This document shows positions 37,190 to 46,560 of a stretch of 64,000 nucleotides of DNA, one piece after another; positions within the stretch are counted from its first letter, which is position 1; each line of letters begins with the position of its first letter. The position numbers were made by a program, and so were the translations under genes. This stretch comes from Shinella zoogloeoides (GTDB taxonomy: Bacteria; Pseudomonadota; Alphaproteobacteria; Rhizobiales; Rhizobiaceae): NCBI RefSeq assembly GCF_020883495.1, contig NZ_CP086610.1, positions 601,501 through 665,500 on the forward strand, in the 5' to 3' direction. The notes beneath the pieces were generated by a model. The model saw only the letters and a list, made by a program, of their open reading frames with translations. It made no database searches and was not told where the DNA came from.

Positions 37190-38185
37190 ATGGGAGACCG
37201 TTCCACAATCTCGCGCCGCTCCTTGTTCCTGGCCGCGGGCGCCGCCACAATGGCCGCCCCGCTGGTGCTGAACCGCGCGGCCGCCCTTGCACAAACGGAA
37301 AGCGACGCCACCGACATGCGCGTAAGACCGCTGGAAACCCGCAGCCTCAAGCTCGGCAGCTTCCGCATCCTGACGGTGCGCGACGGCATGCGCGCCTCCG
37401 GCGCGCCGAACGAGACCTTCGGCACCGACCAGTCCGCCGATGCGGTCGGCGCGCTGCTCAAGGAGAATTTCCTGCCGGGCGACACCTTCGTCAACAGCTT
37501 CACCCCGGCGCTGGTGGATACCGGCGCGGAGGTCGTTCTGTTCGATACGGGCATGGGCGAGGGCGGGCGCGACGCCGGCATGGGTCGGCTCGTCGAGGGC
37601 CTGAAATATGCCGGCTACACGCCGGACCAGATTTCCGTCGTCGTCATCACCCACATGCACGGCGATCATATCGGCGGGCTGATGGAAGGCGGCAAGCCTG
37701 CCTTCCCCAATGCGCGCTACGTCACCGGCCGCACGGAATACGATTTCTGGGTCAATCCCGCGCGCATGGGAACGCCGGCCGAGCAGGGCCATCAGGGCGT
37801 GCTCGCCAAGGTGCAGCCGCTCGCCGAGAAGCTCACCTTCATCGAGGACGGGGGCGAGGTGGTGCCGGGTATTACCGGCCTCAATGCCTTCGGCCATTCG
37901 CCCGGCCACATGATCTTCCGGATCGAATCGGAGGGCAGGGCGATGATGCTGACGGCCGATACCGCCAATCACTTCGTCCTCTCGCTGCAGCGTCCCGACT
38001 GGGAGGTGCGCTTCGACATGGACAAGGCGCAGGCGGCCGCGACGCGCAGGAAGGTGTTCGACATGATCGCCACCGACAGGCTCGCCTTCATCGGTTATCA
38101 CATGCCGTTTCCGGCCGCCGGCTTCGTGGAAAAGGCCGGAGAGGGATATCGCTTCGTGCCGGTGAGCTATCAGTTCGATTTGTGA
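37190..38185 (+). CDS. Metallo-beta-lactamase-fold hydrolase with Tat signal
   Basis: A 331-residue exported hydrolase. The ATG at 37190 is followed by a twin-arginine signal (SRRSLFLAAGAATMAAPLVL). The metal-binding motif ITHMHGDHIGG and downstream GHSPGHM and TADTANH supply the two-metal ligands. This form is common in lactonase or PhnP/quorum-quenching-like annotations, but the substrate is not deducible. It is divergent from the MFS exporter, with 233 bases between; a shared function is possible but unproven. Confidence 0.85.
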   Translation: MGDRSTISRRSLFLAAGAATMAAPLVLNRAAALAQTESDATDMRVRPLETRSLKLGSFRILTVRDGMRASGAPNETFGTDQSADAVGALLKENFLPGDTFVNSFTPALVDTGAEVVLFDTGMGEGGRDAGMGRLVEGLKYAGYTPDQISVVVITHMHGDHIGGLMEGGKPAFPNARYVTGRTEYDFWVNPARMGTPAEQGHQGVLAKVQPLAEKLTFIEDGGEVVPGITGLNAFGHSPGHMIFRIESEGRAMMLTADTANHFVLSLQRPDWEVRFDMDKAQAAATRRKVFDMIATDRLAFIGYHMPFPAAGFVEKAGEGYRFVPVSYQFDL

Positions 38186-38211
38186 GAGACGGGTTCCGGC
38201 GGAGGCGATGG

Positions 38212-38356
38212 CCCCTCATCCCGCTGCCGCGACCTTCTCCGCGCAAGCGGGGAGAAGGGGCATCGCCGCTCTGTTTTCATCCCTTTTGGCAAGACATTGA
38301 TACAATTCCCTTCTCCTCGCTTGCGGGGAGAAGGTGCCGGCAGGCGGATGAGGGGG
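38212..38356. repeat. Composite rhizobial palindromic repeat upstream of guaB
   Basis: Two inverted units, CCCCTCATCC..CCTTCTCC..GGGGAGAAGG (38212-38258) and CCTTCTCC..GGGGAGAAGG..GGATGAGGGG (38309-38356), with 50 bases between. They occupy the first part of the 358-base gap 38186-38543. The remainder up to guaB has no gene; it presumably holds the guaB promoter. The same paired form recurs at 19714-19838 and 54680-54795. Confidence 0.8.
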
Positions 38357-38543
38357 CGGTGCCCTGCCGTGCCTGTTCAGAAGCCGCCCCCTGAAGCGAT
38401 TCCGGGCTTTTTGCTATTCCCAACCTGTCATGAACGTGTTACCAGCCCTCGCCAACTTCCAAGAATTTCTTGCAAGCGACCGAGGCGGACAGCTCCCAAA
38501 GTCCCCCTTGGTGCGTAAGCTTTACCCTAGAGGAACTTGGCCC

Positions 38544-40040
38544 ATGGCGCGCATCATTGAAACTCCGACAGGTCTCGAAGCCCTGACCTTCGACGACGTT
38601 CTTCTCCAGCCCGGCCACTCCGAGGTCATGCCGGGTCAGACGAACATCGCGACCCGCATCGCCCACGATTTCGAACTGAACCTGCCGATCCTCTCCTCCG
38701 CGATGGACACCGTCACGGAAAGCCGCCTCGCCATCGCCATGGCGCAGGCCGGCGGCCTCGGCGTCATCCACCGCAACCTGACGCCCGCCGAACAGGCAGA
38801 GGAAGTCCGCCAGGTCAAGAAGTTCGAGAGCGGCATGGTCGTCAATCCGGTGACCATCGGCCCGGACGCCACGCTTGCCGACGCGCTGTCGCTGATGAAG
38901 TCGCACGGCATTTCCGGCATTCCGGTCGTCGAGAACGGCGGCAATGCCAAGGCCGGCCGCCTCGTCGGCATCCTGACGAACCGCGACGTGCGCTTCGCCT
39001 CCGATCCGGCGCAGAAGATCTACGAACTGATGACCCGTGAGAACCTCATCACAGTCAAGGAGAACGTCGACCAGCAGGAAGCCAAGCGCCTGCTGCACCG
39101 CCACCGCATCGAGAAGCTGCTGGTGATCGACGGCGACGGCCGCTGCGTCGGCCTCATCACGGTCAAGGACATCGAGAAGTCGCAGCTCAACCCGAACGCC
39201 TCGAAGGATGCGCAGGGCCGCCTGCGCGCCGCCGCCGCCATTTCCGTCGGCGATGACGGCTTCGAGCGCGCCGAGCGCCTCATCGATGCCGGCGTCGACC
39301 TCATCGTCGTCGATACGGCGCACGGCCATTCGCAGCGCGTTCTCGATGCCGTCGCCCGCGTGAAGAAGCTGTCGAACTCGGTTCGCATCATGGCGGGCAA
39401 CGTCGCCACGACCGATGGCACCAAGGCGCTGATCGATGTCGGCGCGGATGCCGTCAAGGTCGGCATCGGCCCCGGCTCGATCTGCACGACCCGCATCGTC
39501 GCCGGCGTCGGCGTGCCGCAGCTCGCGGCCGTCATGGCGTCGGTGGAGGCCGCTCAGGCGGCCGATATCCCGGTCATCGCCGATGGCGGCATCAAGTTCT
39601 CGGGCGATCTTGCCAAGGCGATTGCCGCAGGCGCTTCCGCCGTCATGGTCGGCTCGCTGCTCGCCGGCACGGATGAGAGCCCGGGCGAAGTGTTCCTCTA
39701 CCAGGGCCGCTCCTTCAAGGCCTATCGCGGCATGGGTTCCGTCGGGGCCATGGCCCGCGGCTCGGCCGACCGTTACTTCCAGGCCGAGGTGCGCGATACG
39801 CTGAAGCTCGTGCCGGAAGGCATCGAGGGCCAGGTGCCCTACAAGGGGCCGGTCTCCGGCGTTCTGCACCAGCTCGCCGGCGGCCTGCGGGCCTCGATGG
39901 GCTATGTCGGCGGCAAGGACATCAAGGACTATCAGGAGAAGGCGACCTTCGTGCGCATCTCCGGCGCGGGCCTGCGCGAAAGCCATGCCCATGACGTGAC
40001 GATCACCCGTGAAAGCCCGAACTATCCGGGCGCTCTCTGA
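38544..40040 (+). CDS. guaB: Inosine-5'-monophosphate dehydrogenase
   Basis: A 498-residue enzyme; the ATG at 38544 has AGAGGAAC upstream. It oxidises IMP to XMP with NAD, the committed step of GMP synthesis. The (beta/alpha)8 barrel has [11 protein letters not shown] at the start, the phosphate and active loop GPGSICTT with catalytic Cys, [12 protein letters not shown] and the flap [11 protein letters not shown]. Two CBS domains sit inserted at about residues 95-210 ([25 protein letters not shown]). Size and motif order are normal. It is monocistronic with its own terminator. Confidence 0.97.
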   Translation: MARIIETPTGLEALTFDDVLLQPGHSEVMPGQTNIATRIAHDFELNLPILSSAMDTVTESRLAIAMAQAGGLGVIHRNLTPAEQAEEVRQVKKFESGMVVNPVTIGPDATLADALSLMKSHGISGIPVVENGGNAKAGRLVGILTNRDVRFASDPAQKIYELMTRENLITVKENVDQQEAKRLLHRHRIEKLLVIDGDGRCVGLITVKDIEKSQLNPNASKDAQGRLRAAAAISVGDDGFERAERLIDAGVDLIVVDTAHGHSQRVLDAVARVKKLSNSVRIMAGNVATTDGTKALIDVGADAVKVGIGPGSICTTRIVAGVGVPQLAAVMASVEAAQAADIPVIADGGIKFSGDLAKAIAAGASAVMVGSLLAGTDESPGEVFLYQGRSFKAYRGMGSVGAMARGSADRYFQAEVRDTLKLVPEGIEGQVPYKGPVSGVLHQLAGGLRASMGYVGGKDIKDYQEKATFVRISGAGLRESHAHDVTITRESPNYPGAL

Positions 40041-40059
40041 TCAGTCGCACCGCTTCGAG

Positions 40060-40084
40060 ATGCCCGGCTTGGCCGGGCATTTTC
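40060..40084 (+). terminator. Rho-independent terminator of guaB
   Basis: ATGCCCGGC (40060-40068) and GCCGGGCAT (40072-40080) enclose a TTG loop and are followed by TTTCG, 20 bases after the guaB stop. Confidence 0.88.
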
Positions 40085-40179
40085 GTTTTCGCGGCTCTGC
40101 GATTTCCATTCCGTTTTTCCGCGCCTGTGCATAGGATGGAAAGGACCGGCAATCTCGCCGGCTCATCCGGGGGGATATC

Positions 40180-40539
40180 ATGAAGAAGATACTGGCCGGT
40201 GCCCTGCTGGGCCTGGGACTGATCGCGCCTGCGCAGGCGCAGACCGTCAATGCCGGAACCTACGCCGTCGAGGGCACGAATCTCGACGGCTCGGCCTACA
40301 AGGGCACGGCGACGATCGAACTGACCAGCGAGACGACTTGCGCCATCGAGTGGAATACCGGCGGCACCACGTCCAACGGCATCTGCATGCTCTATGACAA
40401 CGCCTTTGCGGCTGCCTATGTGCTGGGCGATGCGGTCGGCCTCATCGTCTACGAAGTGCAGGACGACGGCTCGCTGCACGGGGCCTGGACGATCAGCGGC
40501 AAGGACGGCTCCGGCACGGAGGTGCTGACGCCGGAATGA
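40180..40539 (+). CDS. Hypothetical secreted protein
   Basis: A 119-residue protein with a clear signal peptide (MKKILAGALLGLGLIAPAQA) and a small mature domain predicted as beta-rich (GTYAVEGTNLDGSAYKGTAT, GSLHGAWTISGKDGSGTEVL). Two cysteines (CAIEWN and GICMLYD) could form a disulfide. A GGGGGG stretch ahead of the ATG serves as ribosome site. I do not recognise the family, though this form resembles small periplasmic beta-barrel proteins of rhizobia. Confidence 0.7.
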   Translation: MKKILAGALLGLGLIAPAQAQTVNAGTYAVEGTNLDGSAYKGTATIELTSETTCAIEWNTGGTTSNGICMLYDNAFAAAYVLGDAVGLIVYEVQDDGSLHGAWTISGKDGSGTEVLTPE

Positions 40540-40635
40540 GGCGGAGCCTTCGGCTTGCCGGGCGGCGGTTTCCGGTTGAGGCTTCCGCCGCGAACGCCTA
40601 TTCAGAAGGCTGAACCCGCAAGCCGAAGGATTGTC

Positions 40636-41055
40636 ATGTCTCCCACGGAAGCCACGATCTGGCCGATGATCGCGCATGTCGCGCTCGTCTTCTGCCTCTA
40701 CCTGCTGCTCTCCTCGCGCCGCATGGGCGCGGTGAAGGAGGGGCGGGCGCGGCCCGACCAGTTCCGCGAGAACCGCGAGGAGCCGGCCGAAAGCCTCGTC
40801 GTCAAGAATGCCATTGCCAACCAGTTCGAACTGCCGGTGCTCTTCTATGCGGTGAGCATCCTTCTCTATCTCGTGGATGCCGACAACACGGTCACGGTGG
40901 CCGGCGGCTGGCTGTTCGTGGCGCTGCGCTACGCCCATGCCTATGTGCATGTCACCAGCAATCGCCTGCGCTATCGCCGCCCGCTCTTCATCGCCGGCCT
41001 GCTGGTCGTCATGCTGCTGTGGATCTGGCTCGGCGTCTGGCTCGCCATGACCTGA
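40636..41055 (+). CDS. MAPEG-family membrane protein
   Basis: A 139-residue protein with about four hydrophobic helices and GAAGGA just before the ATG at 40636. The loop NREEPAESLVVKNAIANQFE with LPVLFYAVSILLYLVD is typical of MAPEG proteins, and the YAHAYVHVTSNRLRYRRPLF segment adds the conserved Arg/Asn residues. Eukaryotic relatives make leukotrienes or conjugate glutathione; bacterial functions are mostly unknown. Confidence 0.83.
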   Translation: MSPTEATIWPMIAHVALVFCLYLLLSSRRMGAVKEGRARPDQFRENREEPAESLVVKNAIANQFELPVLFYAVSILLYLVDADNTVTVAGGWLFVALRYAHAYVHVTSNRLRYRRPLFIAGLLVVMLLWIWLGVWLAMT

Positions 41056-41071
41056 CGAGCGGGAAGGCGCT

Positions 41072-41647
41072 TCAGGTCGCCGGTAGCGTGAGCCGCATGG
41101 CGCAGCGCGTGTCGCGCGGCAGGCCGTGTCCGGCCTCCGCCTCCAGCACGCCTGCAAGGCGCGGGGAAAGCCCGGCCTCGTCGAGCAGGCTGAAGCCGAG
41201 CCGTTCGTAGAACGGGCAGTTCCAGGGAATGGTGCGGAAGGTGGTGAGCGTGACGGCCGCAAGGCCCCGCGCCTGCGCTTCCGCGACGGCATGGCGGATC
41301 AGTTTCCGGCCGATGCCGAAGCCCTGGTGCAGATGGTCGACCGAAATCTCCCAGATGTGCAGTTCCGGTCCGGCGATCTCGGCGCTGAGGAAGCCCACGG
41401 GATCGTCGCCGTCTGCGGTGGCCACCCAGTTCGTGCCCTTGCCGATGAGGTCGAGGTGCCGCCCGGCGTCCTGCACGTCGCCCGTGGCGATCCAGGACAG
41501 CGCCTCGATCAGCCGGAAAGCCTGCGCGGCGGACCGCTCGATCCGCTGCAGCGCCTCGACTTCATCCTTGCGGGCGGGCCTGATCGCCACCGTGGATGGG
41601 CCGGGCCTGCCGAGGGGCGCGCCATCCACGGGAATGAGGGTCACCAT
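41072..41647 (-). CDS. GNAT-family N-acetyltransferase
   Basis: A 191-residue protein with an acetyl-CoA site at about residues 105-125 (ISVDHLHQGFGIGRKLIRHA, with the Q/R-x-x-G-x-G/A loop) and NCPFYERLGF further on. The acceptor is unknown. Its start overlaps the end of the upstream LysR gene (41641) by 7 bases, so it is co-translated with that regulator and may serve the same response. Confidence 0.85.
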   Translation of the reverse strand: MVTLIPVDGAPLGRPGPSTVAIRPARKDEVEALQRIERSAAQAFRLIEALSWIATGDVQDAGRHLDLIGKGTNWVATADGDDPVGFLSAEIAGPELHIWEISVDHLHQGFGIGRKLIRHAVAEAQARGLAAVTLTTFRTIPWNCPFYERLGFSLLDEAGLSPRLAGVLEAEAGHGLPRDTRCAMRLTLPAT

Positions 41648-42594
41648 CCGGGCAGGATCTGCCCGGGCCTAAGCCGCGGCATGCGCGGGAAGACCTTGAC
41701 CTCCGCCTCGGGCAGATCATCGGCCGCCGTCAGCGGCGTGATGTTGTCGAGGCAGGCGGTGATGTGGCTGGTGATGGCGTTGGAAAGCGAGGGCGAAAGG
41801 CCCGGTCGGCGCATGATGCCGATCTGCACCGGCGCGAGCGGCGGAAAGCCGTCCGCCTGCGTCAGCACCTTCATGCCCGGTCGCAGCGCCGATTCCGGCA
41901 GCACCGAGACGGCCATGCCCGCCATGACGGCGGCGGCGACGACGGTGGAGGACCAGCTCGTGAACAGGACCTGATAGTCGCGCCCGACCGAATCGAGCGC
42001 CGCGCAGGCGATCTGCCGCCACTGACAGTCCCGCCGCCCGACGGCGAGCGGCACCGGCGCGTTCTCCGGCAGCGGATGGTTGGCGGACATGACCCAGCAC
42101 AGCGGCTCGGTGCGAACCACATCCGACTGGCGCTGGCGCGGATTGTGCGTGACGAGCGCGATGTCCAGCTCGCCCTTGGCCATCTTTTCCGCCAGGTCCA
42201 CCGAAGGCTCGCAGACGATGAACAGCTCGACATTGGGATGCGTCTTGGCGAAGCGCATGATGATCTCGGGCATGTAGCGGTCGGCATAGTCGTCGGGCGT
42301 GCCGATGCGCAGCATGCCTTCGAGGCGGTTGTCGTCGAAGGCGGCGATGGCCTCGTTGTTGAGGCGCAGCATGCGGCGGGCATAGTTAAGCAGGCGCTCG
42401 CCCTCCGCCGTCAGCCGGTTGCCGCGCCCGTCCTTCATGAAGAGCTGCTTGCCGATGCGCTCTTCAAGGCGCCGCATCTGCATGGAAACGGCCGACTGGG
42501 TCTTGAAGACCCGCTCCGCCGCCCGCGTGAAGCTTCCGGTATCGGCAATCGCAACGAAGGTCTGGAGCTGGTCTATGTCTAACGGAGCGGACAT
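41641..42594 (-). CDS. LysR-family transcriptional regulator
   Basis: A 317-residue regulator; I prefer the ATG at 42594 (MSAPLDIDQLQTF) over one 12 bases upstream, as neither has a strong ribosome site. The N-terminal helix-turn-helix reads FVAIADTGSFTRAAERVFKT, then QSAVSMQMRRLEERIG. The effector-binding domain has LRIGTPDDYADRYMPEIIMR and AVMAGMAVSVLPESALRPG. It overlaps the acetyltransferase gene. About 260 bases upstream lie before the DUF1127 gene, which is divergent and a possible target. The ligand is unknown. Confidence 0.88.
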   Translation of the reverse strand: MSAPLDIDQLQTFVAIADTGSFTRAAERVFKTQSAVSMQMRRLEERIGKQLFMKDGRGNRLTAEGERLLNYARRMLRLNNEAIAAFDDNRLEGMLRIGTPDDYADRYMPEIIMRFAKTHPNVELFIVCEPSVDLAEKMAKGELDIALVTHNPRQRQSDVVRTEPLCWVMSANHPLPENAPVPLAVGRRDCQWRQIACAALDSVGRDYQVLFTSWSSTVVAAAVMAGMAVSVLPESALRPGMKVLTQADGFPPLAPVQIGIMRRPGLSPSLSNAITSHITACLDNITPLTAADDLPEAEVKVFPRMPRLRPGQILPGW

Positions 42595-42868
42595 AACGAT
42601 ACCCATAAGATTGTTTGATTGATACTATTAGAAACATTCGTTGGACTGATCAATGGGATTCTGCGAAAAAGCAATTGTTGAACGATAACCCGTCCGCCGG
42701 TCAACGTTCTTCGGAGAATGCCGTCTCGCCGCAGACCTCCCGGTGAGCGGCCCCCGTTTGAAACCAGCCCCCGAACCGCCGCCCGTTTTCGTGGGCGGTA
42801 ACGATCACAGGTATCGCGTGAACCCCATCGAGGACGATGGAGCGCGAAGCCGGAAAGGAGAAAATGCC

Positions 42869-43165
42869 ATGCGCATGATCGACCGTAAGATGGAAATCGA
42901 TATTCTCGCGACGCGCCGGCCGACGCCGGGCCTCTTCGCCCGCGCCCGCAGCGCCGCCTCCAGATTTATCCGTGCATGGCAGAATCGCCGCCTGATCAAC
43001 CGGCTGGGCGAGCTGGAGGATTACCAGCTCTTCGACATGGGTCTGTGCCGCAACGATGTCCGGGATGTGCGCGCCGCGTCCTACTTCTCCGATGCCGGCC
43101 TGCATCTGACGATCGCGGCCCGTGAGCGCGCCCGCCGTCACCTGCGCAGCGGCCGCACGGACTGA
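42869..43165 (+). CDS. DUF1127 protein with N-terminal extension
   Basis: A 98-residue basic protein; the ATG at 42869 has AAAGGAG upstream. The DUF1127 core lies in the C-terminal half (RRLINRLGELEDYQLFDMGL then CRNDVRDV). It is longer than the 48-residue copy at 18181, with an Arg-rich N-terminal stretch. DUF1127 proteins have been linked to RNA turnover and stress; no anti-Shine-Dalgarno sRNA follows this copy. It is divergent from a LysR gene. Confidence 0.83.
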   Translation: MRMIDRKMEIDILATRRPTPGLFARARSAASRFIRAWQNRRLINRLGELEDYQLFDMGLCRNDVRDVRAASYFSDAGLHLTIAARERARRHLRSGRTD

Positions 43166-43242
43166 TATCCTCCGGTGCCGTCCTGCCTTTCGGGACGGCA
43201 CGAGACTTCCCCGCAGGGTGAGAGCCAATAACCCTGCCGCTT

Positions 43243-43281
43243 GCCCGGCGTGCGATCCCCAAGGTCCGCGCCGGGCTTTTT
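43243..43281 (+). terminator. Terminator downstream of the second DUF1127 gene
   Basis: GCCCGGCG (43243-43250) pairs with CGCCGGGC (43269-43276), followed by a run of T. A further hairpin, GTGCCGTCC/GGACGGCAC (43175-43183, 43193-43201), precedes it without a T-run. Confidence 0.75.
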
Positions 43282-43306
43282 CATGGATGGAAAGCCGCGC
43301 CCGGCC

Positions 43307-44155
43307 TCAGCCCTTCTTGCCGCCGTCGGTTTCCATGCCGTTGCGCATGGTCTCGAAGATCGACTCGATGTTGCGCTGGTAGTCCTTCTGCATCTCAAGG
43401 CCCGTGTCGAACATCGTGTTGACGAGGGTCTTCAGCGAATCCGCCGGCGAGCTTTCGGGCGCGCTCGGCTTCCCGTTTGCGGCCTGCTGGCCGCCCATGC
43501 CCGCCATCATGTCCTGGAAGGCTTTCGCGAAGGGATTGTCGGTGAAGGGGTTTGCCGGCGCATCCTTCTTCGTGCCGAAGAATTCCTGCGCGGCCTGCGT
43601 GAAGGGGTTGTCGGTGAAGGGATTGGCCGGTTCCTGCTTCTTGGCGAAACCCGTCGCCTCGGCCCATTGCTGCATCATGTCGGCAAGCGGATTGGCCTGC
43701 GCCGTGCCGCTCGCACCCGCGCCGGGGAAGAACGGGGCGAGGGACTGCTTGAAGATGCCGCCCATCAGCGCGCTCGCCATGGCCGGCAGCATCTGCTTGT
43801 AGATTTCCTGGCCGATGCCGGTCATCTGCGCCGCCTGTGCAGCGATGGCGCGCGAGACGTCCTTGTTGCCGAAGAGGTGGCCGAGAATGCCGTTGCCTTC
43901 CGCCAGACCCTGCGGCGTGAAGGCCTTGCCCATGTCCTCGAAATATTTCGCATGGTCGCCGGTGGTCAGCGCCTTCATGAAGGCGGCCATGTCGTAGGGA
44001 TTGGAAGCGTTGCGCTTGAAGCCCTCGGAAAAGGCCGGCATCAATGCCGCAACCGCCTTCGTCGCCTGTTCCTGCGCAAGGCCGAACTGCCGCGCCATGA
44101 CCTCGGCGGCATTGCCGTTCTGAGCCTGCATCATCATGTCGTAAAGCGAAAGCAT
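43307..44155 (-). CDS. DUF937-family protein with NPFTDNPF repeats
   Basis: A 282-residue soluble alanine-rich protein. The N-terminal 130 residues are a DUF937-type helical domain (MLSLYDMMMQAQNGNAAEVM, GILGHLFGNKDVSRAIAAQA). The C-terminal half contains two copies of NPFTDNPF spaced about 27 residues apart, each followed by an aromatic helix (TQAAQEFFG, AKAFQDMM). The function is unknown; the repeats may be short protein-binding motifs. It stands alone, with a rhizobial repeat region upstream. Confidence 0.8.
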   Translation of the reverse strand: MLSLYDMMMQAQNGNAAEVMARQFGLAQEQATKAVAALMPAFSEGFKRNASNPYDMAAFMKALTTGDHAKYFEDMGKAFTPQGLAEGNGILGHLFGNKDVSRAIAAQAAQMTGIGQEIYKQMLPAMASALMGGIFKQSLAPFFPGAGASGTAQANPLADMMQQWAEATGFAKKQEPANPFTDNPFTQAAQEFFGTKKDAPANPFTDNPFAKAFQDMMAGMGGQQAANGKPSAPESSPADSLKTLVNTMFDTGLEMQKDYQRNIESIFETMRNGMETDGGKKG

Positions 44156-44170
44156 CGCGAACCCCTTCCC

Positions 44171-44280
44171 CTAGAGCGCTTCTGTGCAATTGCCGACGCA
44201 AAACCGCTGCGCGCTTTTGCCGGCATTGCTCCGGCAGGCACATGCATGTGCCTGCACTATAACGGCAATTTCAGCCGCGC
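44171..44280. repeat. Rhizobial intergenic palindromic repeat
   Basis: CTAGAGCGCTTCTGTGCAAT is followed by GCAAAA-CCGCTGCGCGC-TTTTGC and GCATTGC, giving a long imperfect stem (44187-44229). A perfect 22-bp palindrome (44234-44255, half-site GCAGGCACATG) comes next. This GCAAAACCGCTGCGC form is common between genes in Rhizobiaceae. It lies between the convergent-to-each-other ends of no gene: both neighbours are on the minus strand, so it is in the 148-base gap between gshA and the DUF937 gene. Confidence 0.6.
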
Positions 44281-44303
44281 AAACCGCTTTCTTGTGGGCA
44301 GGC

Positions 44304-45677
44304 TCAGTACTGGTATTCGGCAAAGACCGGCTCGATCGAACCGTTCCAGCGGCCGTTGTAGAGCGCCAGCATGTCCTCGGCCAGCGTCGCCTTCTTGGCC
44401 AGAACCTCGTCGAGCGGGGCAAGGAAGACCGTCTCGTCGACGCCGTCGCCGTTGAGGCGCGCCCGGGCGGCAAGGCCCTGGCGGGAAATCGCGACGACCT
44501 CGCGGGCGACGTCGAGCAGCGGCTTGCTGCGGAAATCGGCCTTGAGGCCCTGAGCCGGCACGGCATTGCGCAGGGCAGAGACTTCCTCGACCGTCCAGTC
44601 GCGCGTCAGCGCCTCGGCGGCGTCGAGCGCGCCGTCGTCATAGAGCAGTCCCACCCAGAAGGCCGGCAGCGCGCAGATGCGCCGCCACGGGCCGCCATCG
44701 GCGCCGCGCATTTCGAGGAAGCGCTTCAGGCGCACATCCGGGAAGAGGGTGGAAAGGTGGTTCGTCCAGTCGCCGAGATTCGGCTCGTAGTCGGCGACCT
44801 CGCCCTTCAGCGCGCCGGCCATGAACTGGCGGAAGGTGACATGCGTGCAGTCGTGATACTTGCCGTCGCGCACGATGAAATACATCGGCACGTCGAGCGC
44901 CCATTCCACATAGTTCTCGAAGCCGAAATCCGGCTCGAAGGCGAAGGGGATGAGGCCGGCGCGGTTGTTGTCCGTGTCGCGCCAGATGTCGCCGCGCCAG
45001 GAGAGCAGGCCGTTCGGCTTGCCCTCGGTGAAGGGCGAGGAGGCGAAGAGCGCGGTCGCCATGGACTGGAGCTTCAGCGACACCTGCATCTTGCGGCGCA
45101 TGTCGGCTTCCGAGGAGAAGTCGAGATTCACCTGGATCGTGCAGGTGCGGTACATCATGTCGAGGCCCTGGCTGCCGACCTTCGGCATGTAGCGGGTCAT
45201 GATGTCGTAGCGGCTTTTCGGCATGCGCGGCGTTTCGGCGAAGGACCATTTCGGGCTGCCGCCCATGCCGAGGAAGCGGATGCCGAGCGGTTCGGCGATC
45301 TCGCGCAGCGTGGCGAGGTGCTGGTTGGATTCCTTGCAGGTCTGGTGCAGGTTTTCCAGCGGCGCGCCGGAAAGCTCGAACTGGCCGCCCGGCTCCAGCG
45401 AAATCGCGCCCATGCCCGACGGCTCGGCAAGGCCGATGATGTTGCCGGCGTCCATGATCGGCTCCCAGCCGGTCTTGGCCTGCATTCCGTTGAGCAGCGC
45501 GGAGATGCTCGCCTCCCCGAAATAGGGGACGGGGCTGTTGTCCGCCGTAAAGAAGACGAATTTTTCGTGCTCGGTGCCGATGCGGAACTTCTCCTTCGGC
45601 TTGTTGCCGTCGGCGAGATAGTCCGCCATGTCCGCAACGGAGCGGATGGGCGTCTGGTCGGTGGTGTCACGGGCCAT
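44304..45677 (-). CDS. gshA: Glutamate--cysteine ligase
   Basis: A 457-residue enzyme of the proteobacterial/plant-type GCS2 family, which makes gamma-glutamylcysteine, the first step of glutathione synthesis. Conserved stretches: FRIGTEHEKFVF (ATP and Mg site) near residue 33, ISLEPGGQFELSG, TCTIQVNLDF, and SWRGDIWRDTDNNRAGLIPF. The C-terminal part has LARDWT-like TRDWTVEEVSALRNAVPAQG and ARARLNGDGVDETVFLAPL, typical of the rhizobial enzyme. The gene heads no obvious operon; gshB is not in the window. Confidence 0.94.
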   Translation of the reverse strand: MARDTTDQTPIRSVADMADYLADGNKPKEKFRIGTEHEKFVFFTADNSPVPYFGEASISALLNGMQAKTGWEPIMDAGNIIGLAEPSGMGAISLEPGGQFELSGAPLENLHQTCKESNQHLATLREIAEPLGIRFLGMGGSPKWSFAETPRMPKSRYDIMTRYMPKVGSQGLDMMYRTCTIQVNLDFSSEADMRRKMQVSLKLQSMATALFASSPFTEGKPNGLLSWRGDIWRDTDNNRAGLIPFAFEPDFGFENYVEWALDVPMYFIVRDGKYHDCTHVTFRQFMAGALKGEVADYEPNLGDWTNHLSTLFPDVRLKRFLEMRGADGGPWRRICALPAFWVGLLYDDGALDAAEALTRDWTVEEVSALRNAVPAQGLKADFRSKPLLDVAREVVAISRQGLAARARLNGDGVDETVFLAPLDEVLAKKATLAEDMLALYNGRWNGSIEPVFAEYQY

Positions 45678-45812
45678 GGGCGTCTTCTTCTGAACGGATG
45701 GCGCCCGGCGGAAGGCCGGGCCTTGGAGGGTGCTTGGACCGGAATTAGATGCGGTGCAAGCGAATTCCTTTCAAGGCAGATTCAAAATATCCCACTCGAC
45801 TTTTCGAAAAAA

Positions 45813-46550
45813 TTATTCCCAGTCGCCGATGGCCGCCTGGATGATCGCCATCGCCGCCACCGCCGCCGTGTCGGCGCGCAGGATGCGCGGGCCGAGCGGA
45901 ATGGGCGTCACGAAGTCGAGGCTGCGCAGCAGTGCCCGCTCCTCATCGGAAAAGCCGCCCTCCGGGCCGACCAGCAAGGCTAGCTTGCGTTCCTTGATCT
46001 CCCGTAGCGCCGGAAGCGGGTTCTGGCTGCCGTGTCCCTCGTCGCAGAAGACGATGCGGCGCTCGCGCGGCCAGTCGGCGAGAAGGTCCTCCAGCCGGCG
46101 CGGCGCGGCGACGCGCGGAATGGCGAGGATGCCGCACTGTTCCGCTGCCTCGACGGCATTGGCCTCCAGCCGCTCCATGCTGGTGATCTTGCCCTGCACA
46201 TGCTGCGTCATGACGGGTTGCAGCACGCCGGCCCCCATCTCCACGGCCTTCTGCACGAGATAATCGAGCCGGCCGACCTTCAGCGGCGCGAAGAGATAGT
46301 AGAGGTCCGAGGGGGCGGGTTGCGGCCGCGTCTGCTCGACGGGCGTCAGCAGCAGGCGCTTGCGCGTGGGGAAGGAAAGCTCGGCCCGCCATTCGCCGTC
46401 GCGCCCGTTGAACAGCAGCACGGCGTCGCCTTCCGCCATGCGCAGCACATTCGTCAGGTAGTGGAAATGCTCCTTGGCGGCCTCGAAGGCCACACCTGCC
46501 TGAAGGGCGTCCGCTACGAAGAGGCGCTGCATCCGGTAATTGGCGCGCAT
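45813..46550 (-). CDS. rsmE: 16S rRNA (uracil-1498-N3)-methyltransferase
   Basis: A 245-residue SPOUT-fold methyltransferase that makes m3U1498 in 16S rRNA. The N-terminal PUA-like part starts [18 protein letters not shown] and includes [16 protein letters not shown]. The knotted SAM site reads [19 protein letters not shown] and [19 protein letters not shown]. Length is normal. It overlaps no gene; the phosphate permease lies 10 bases upstream of its stop on the same strand order, so it may share a transcript with it. Confidence 0.94.
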   Translation of the reverse strand: MRANYRMQRLFVADALQAGVAFEAAKEHFHYLTNVLRMAEGDAVLLFNGRDGEWRAELSFPTRKRLLLTPVEQTRPQPAPSDLYYLFAPLKVGRLDYLVQKAVEMGAGVLQPVMTQHVQGKITSMERLEANAVEAAEQCGILAIPRVAAPRRLEDLLADWPRERRIVFCDEGHGSQNPLPALREIKERKLALLVGPEGGFSDEERALLRSLDFVTPIPLGPRILRADTAAVAAMAIIQAAIGDWE

Positions 46551-46560
46551 GGTCTGCCTC

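Noticed and set aside
43175..43201. GTGCCGTCC/GGACGGCAC hairpin as the main terminator of the second DUF1127 gene
   Set aside because: No T-run follows; the hairpin at 43243-43281 with a T-run is the better terminator.
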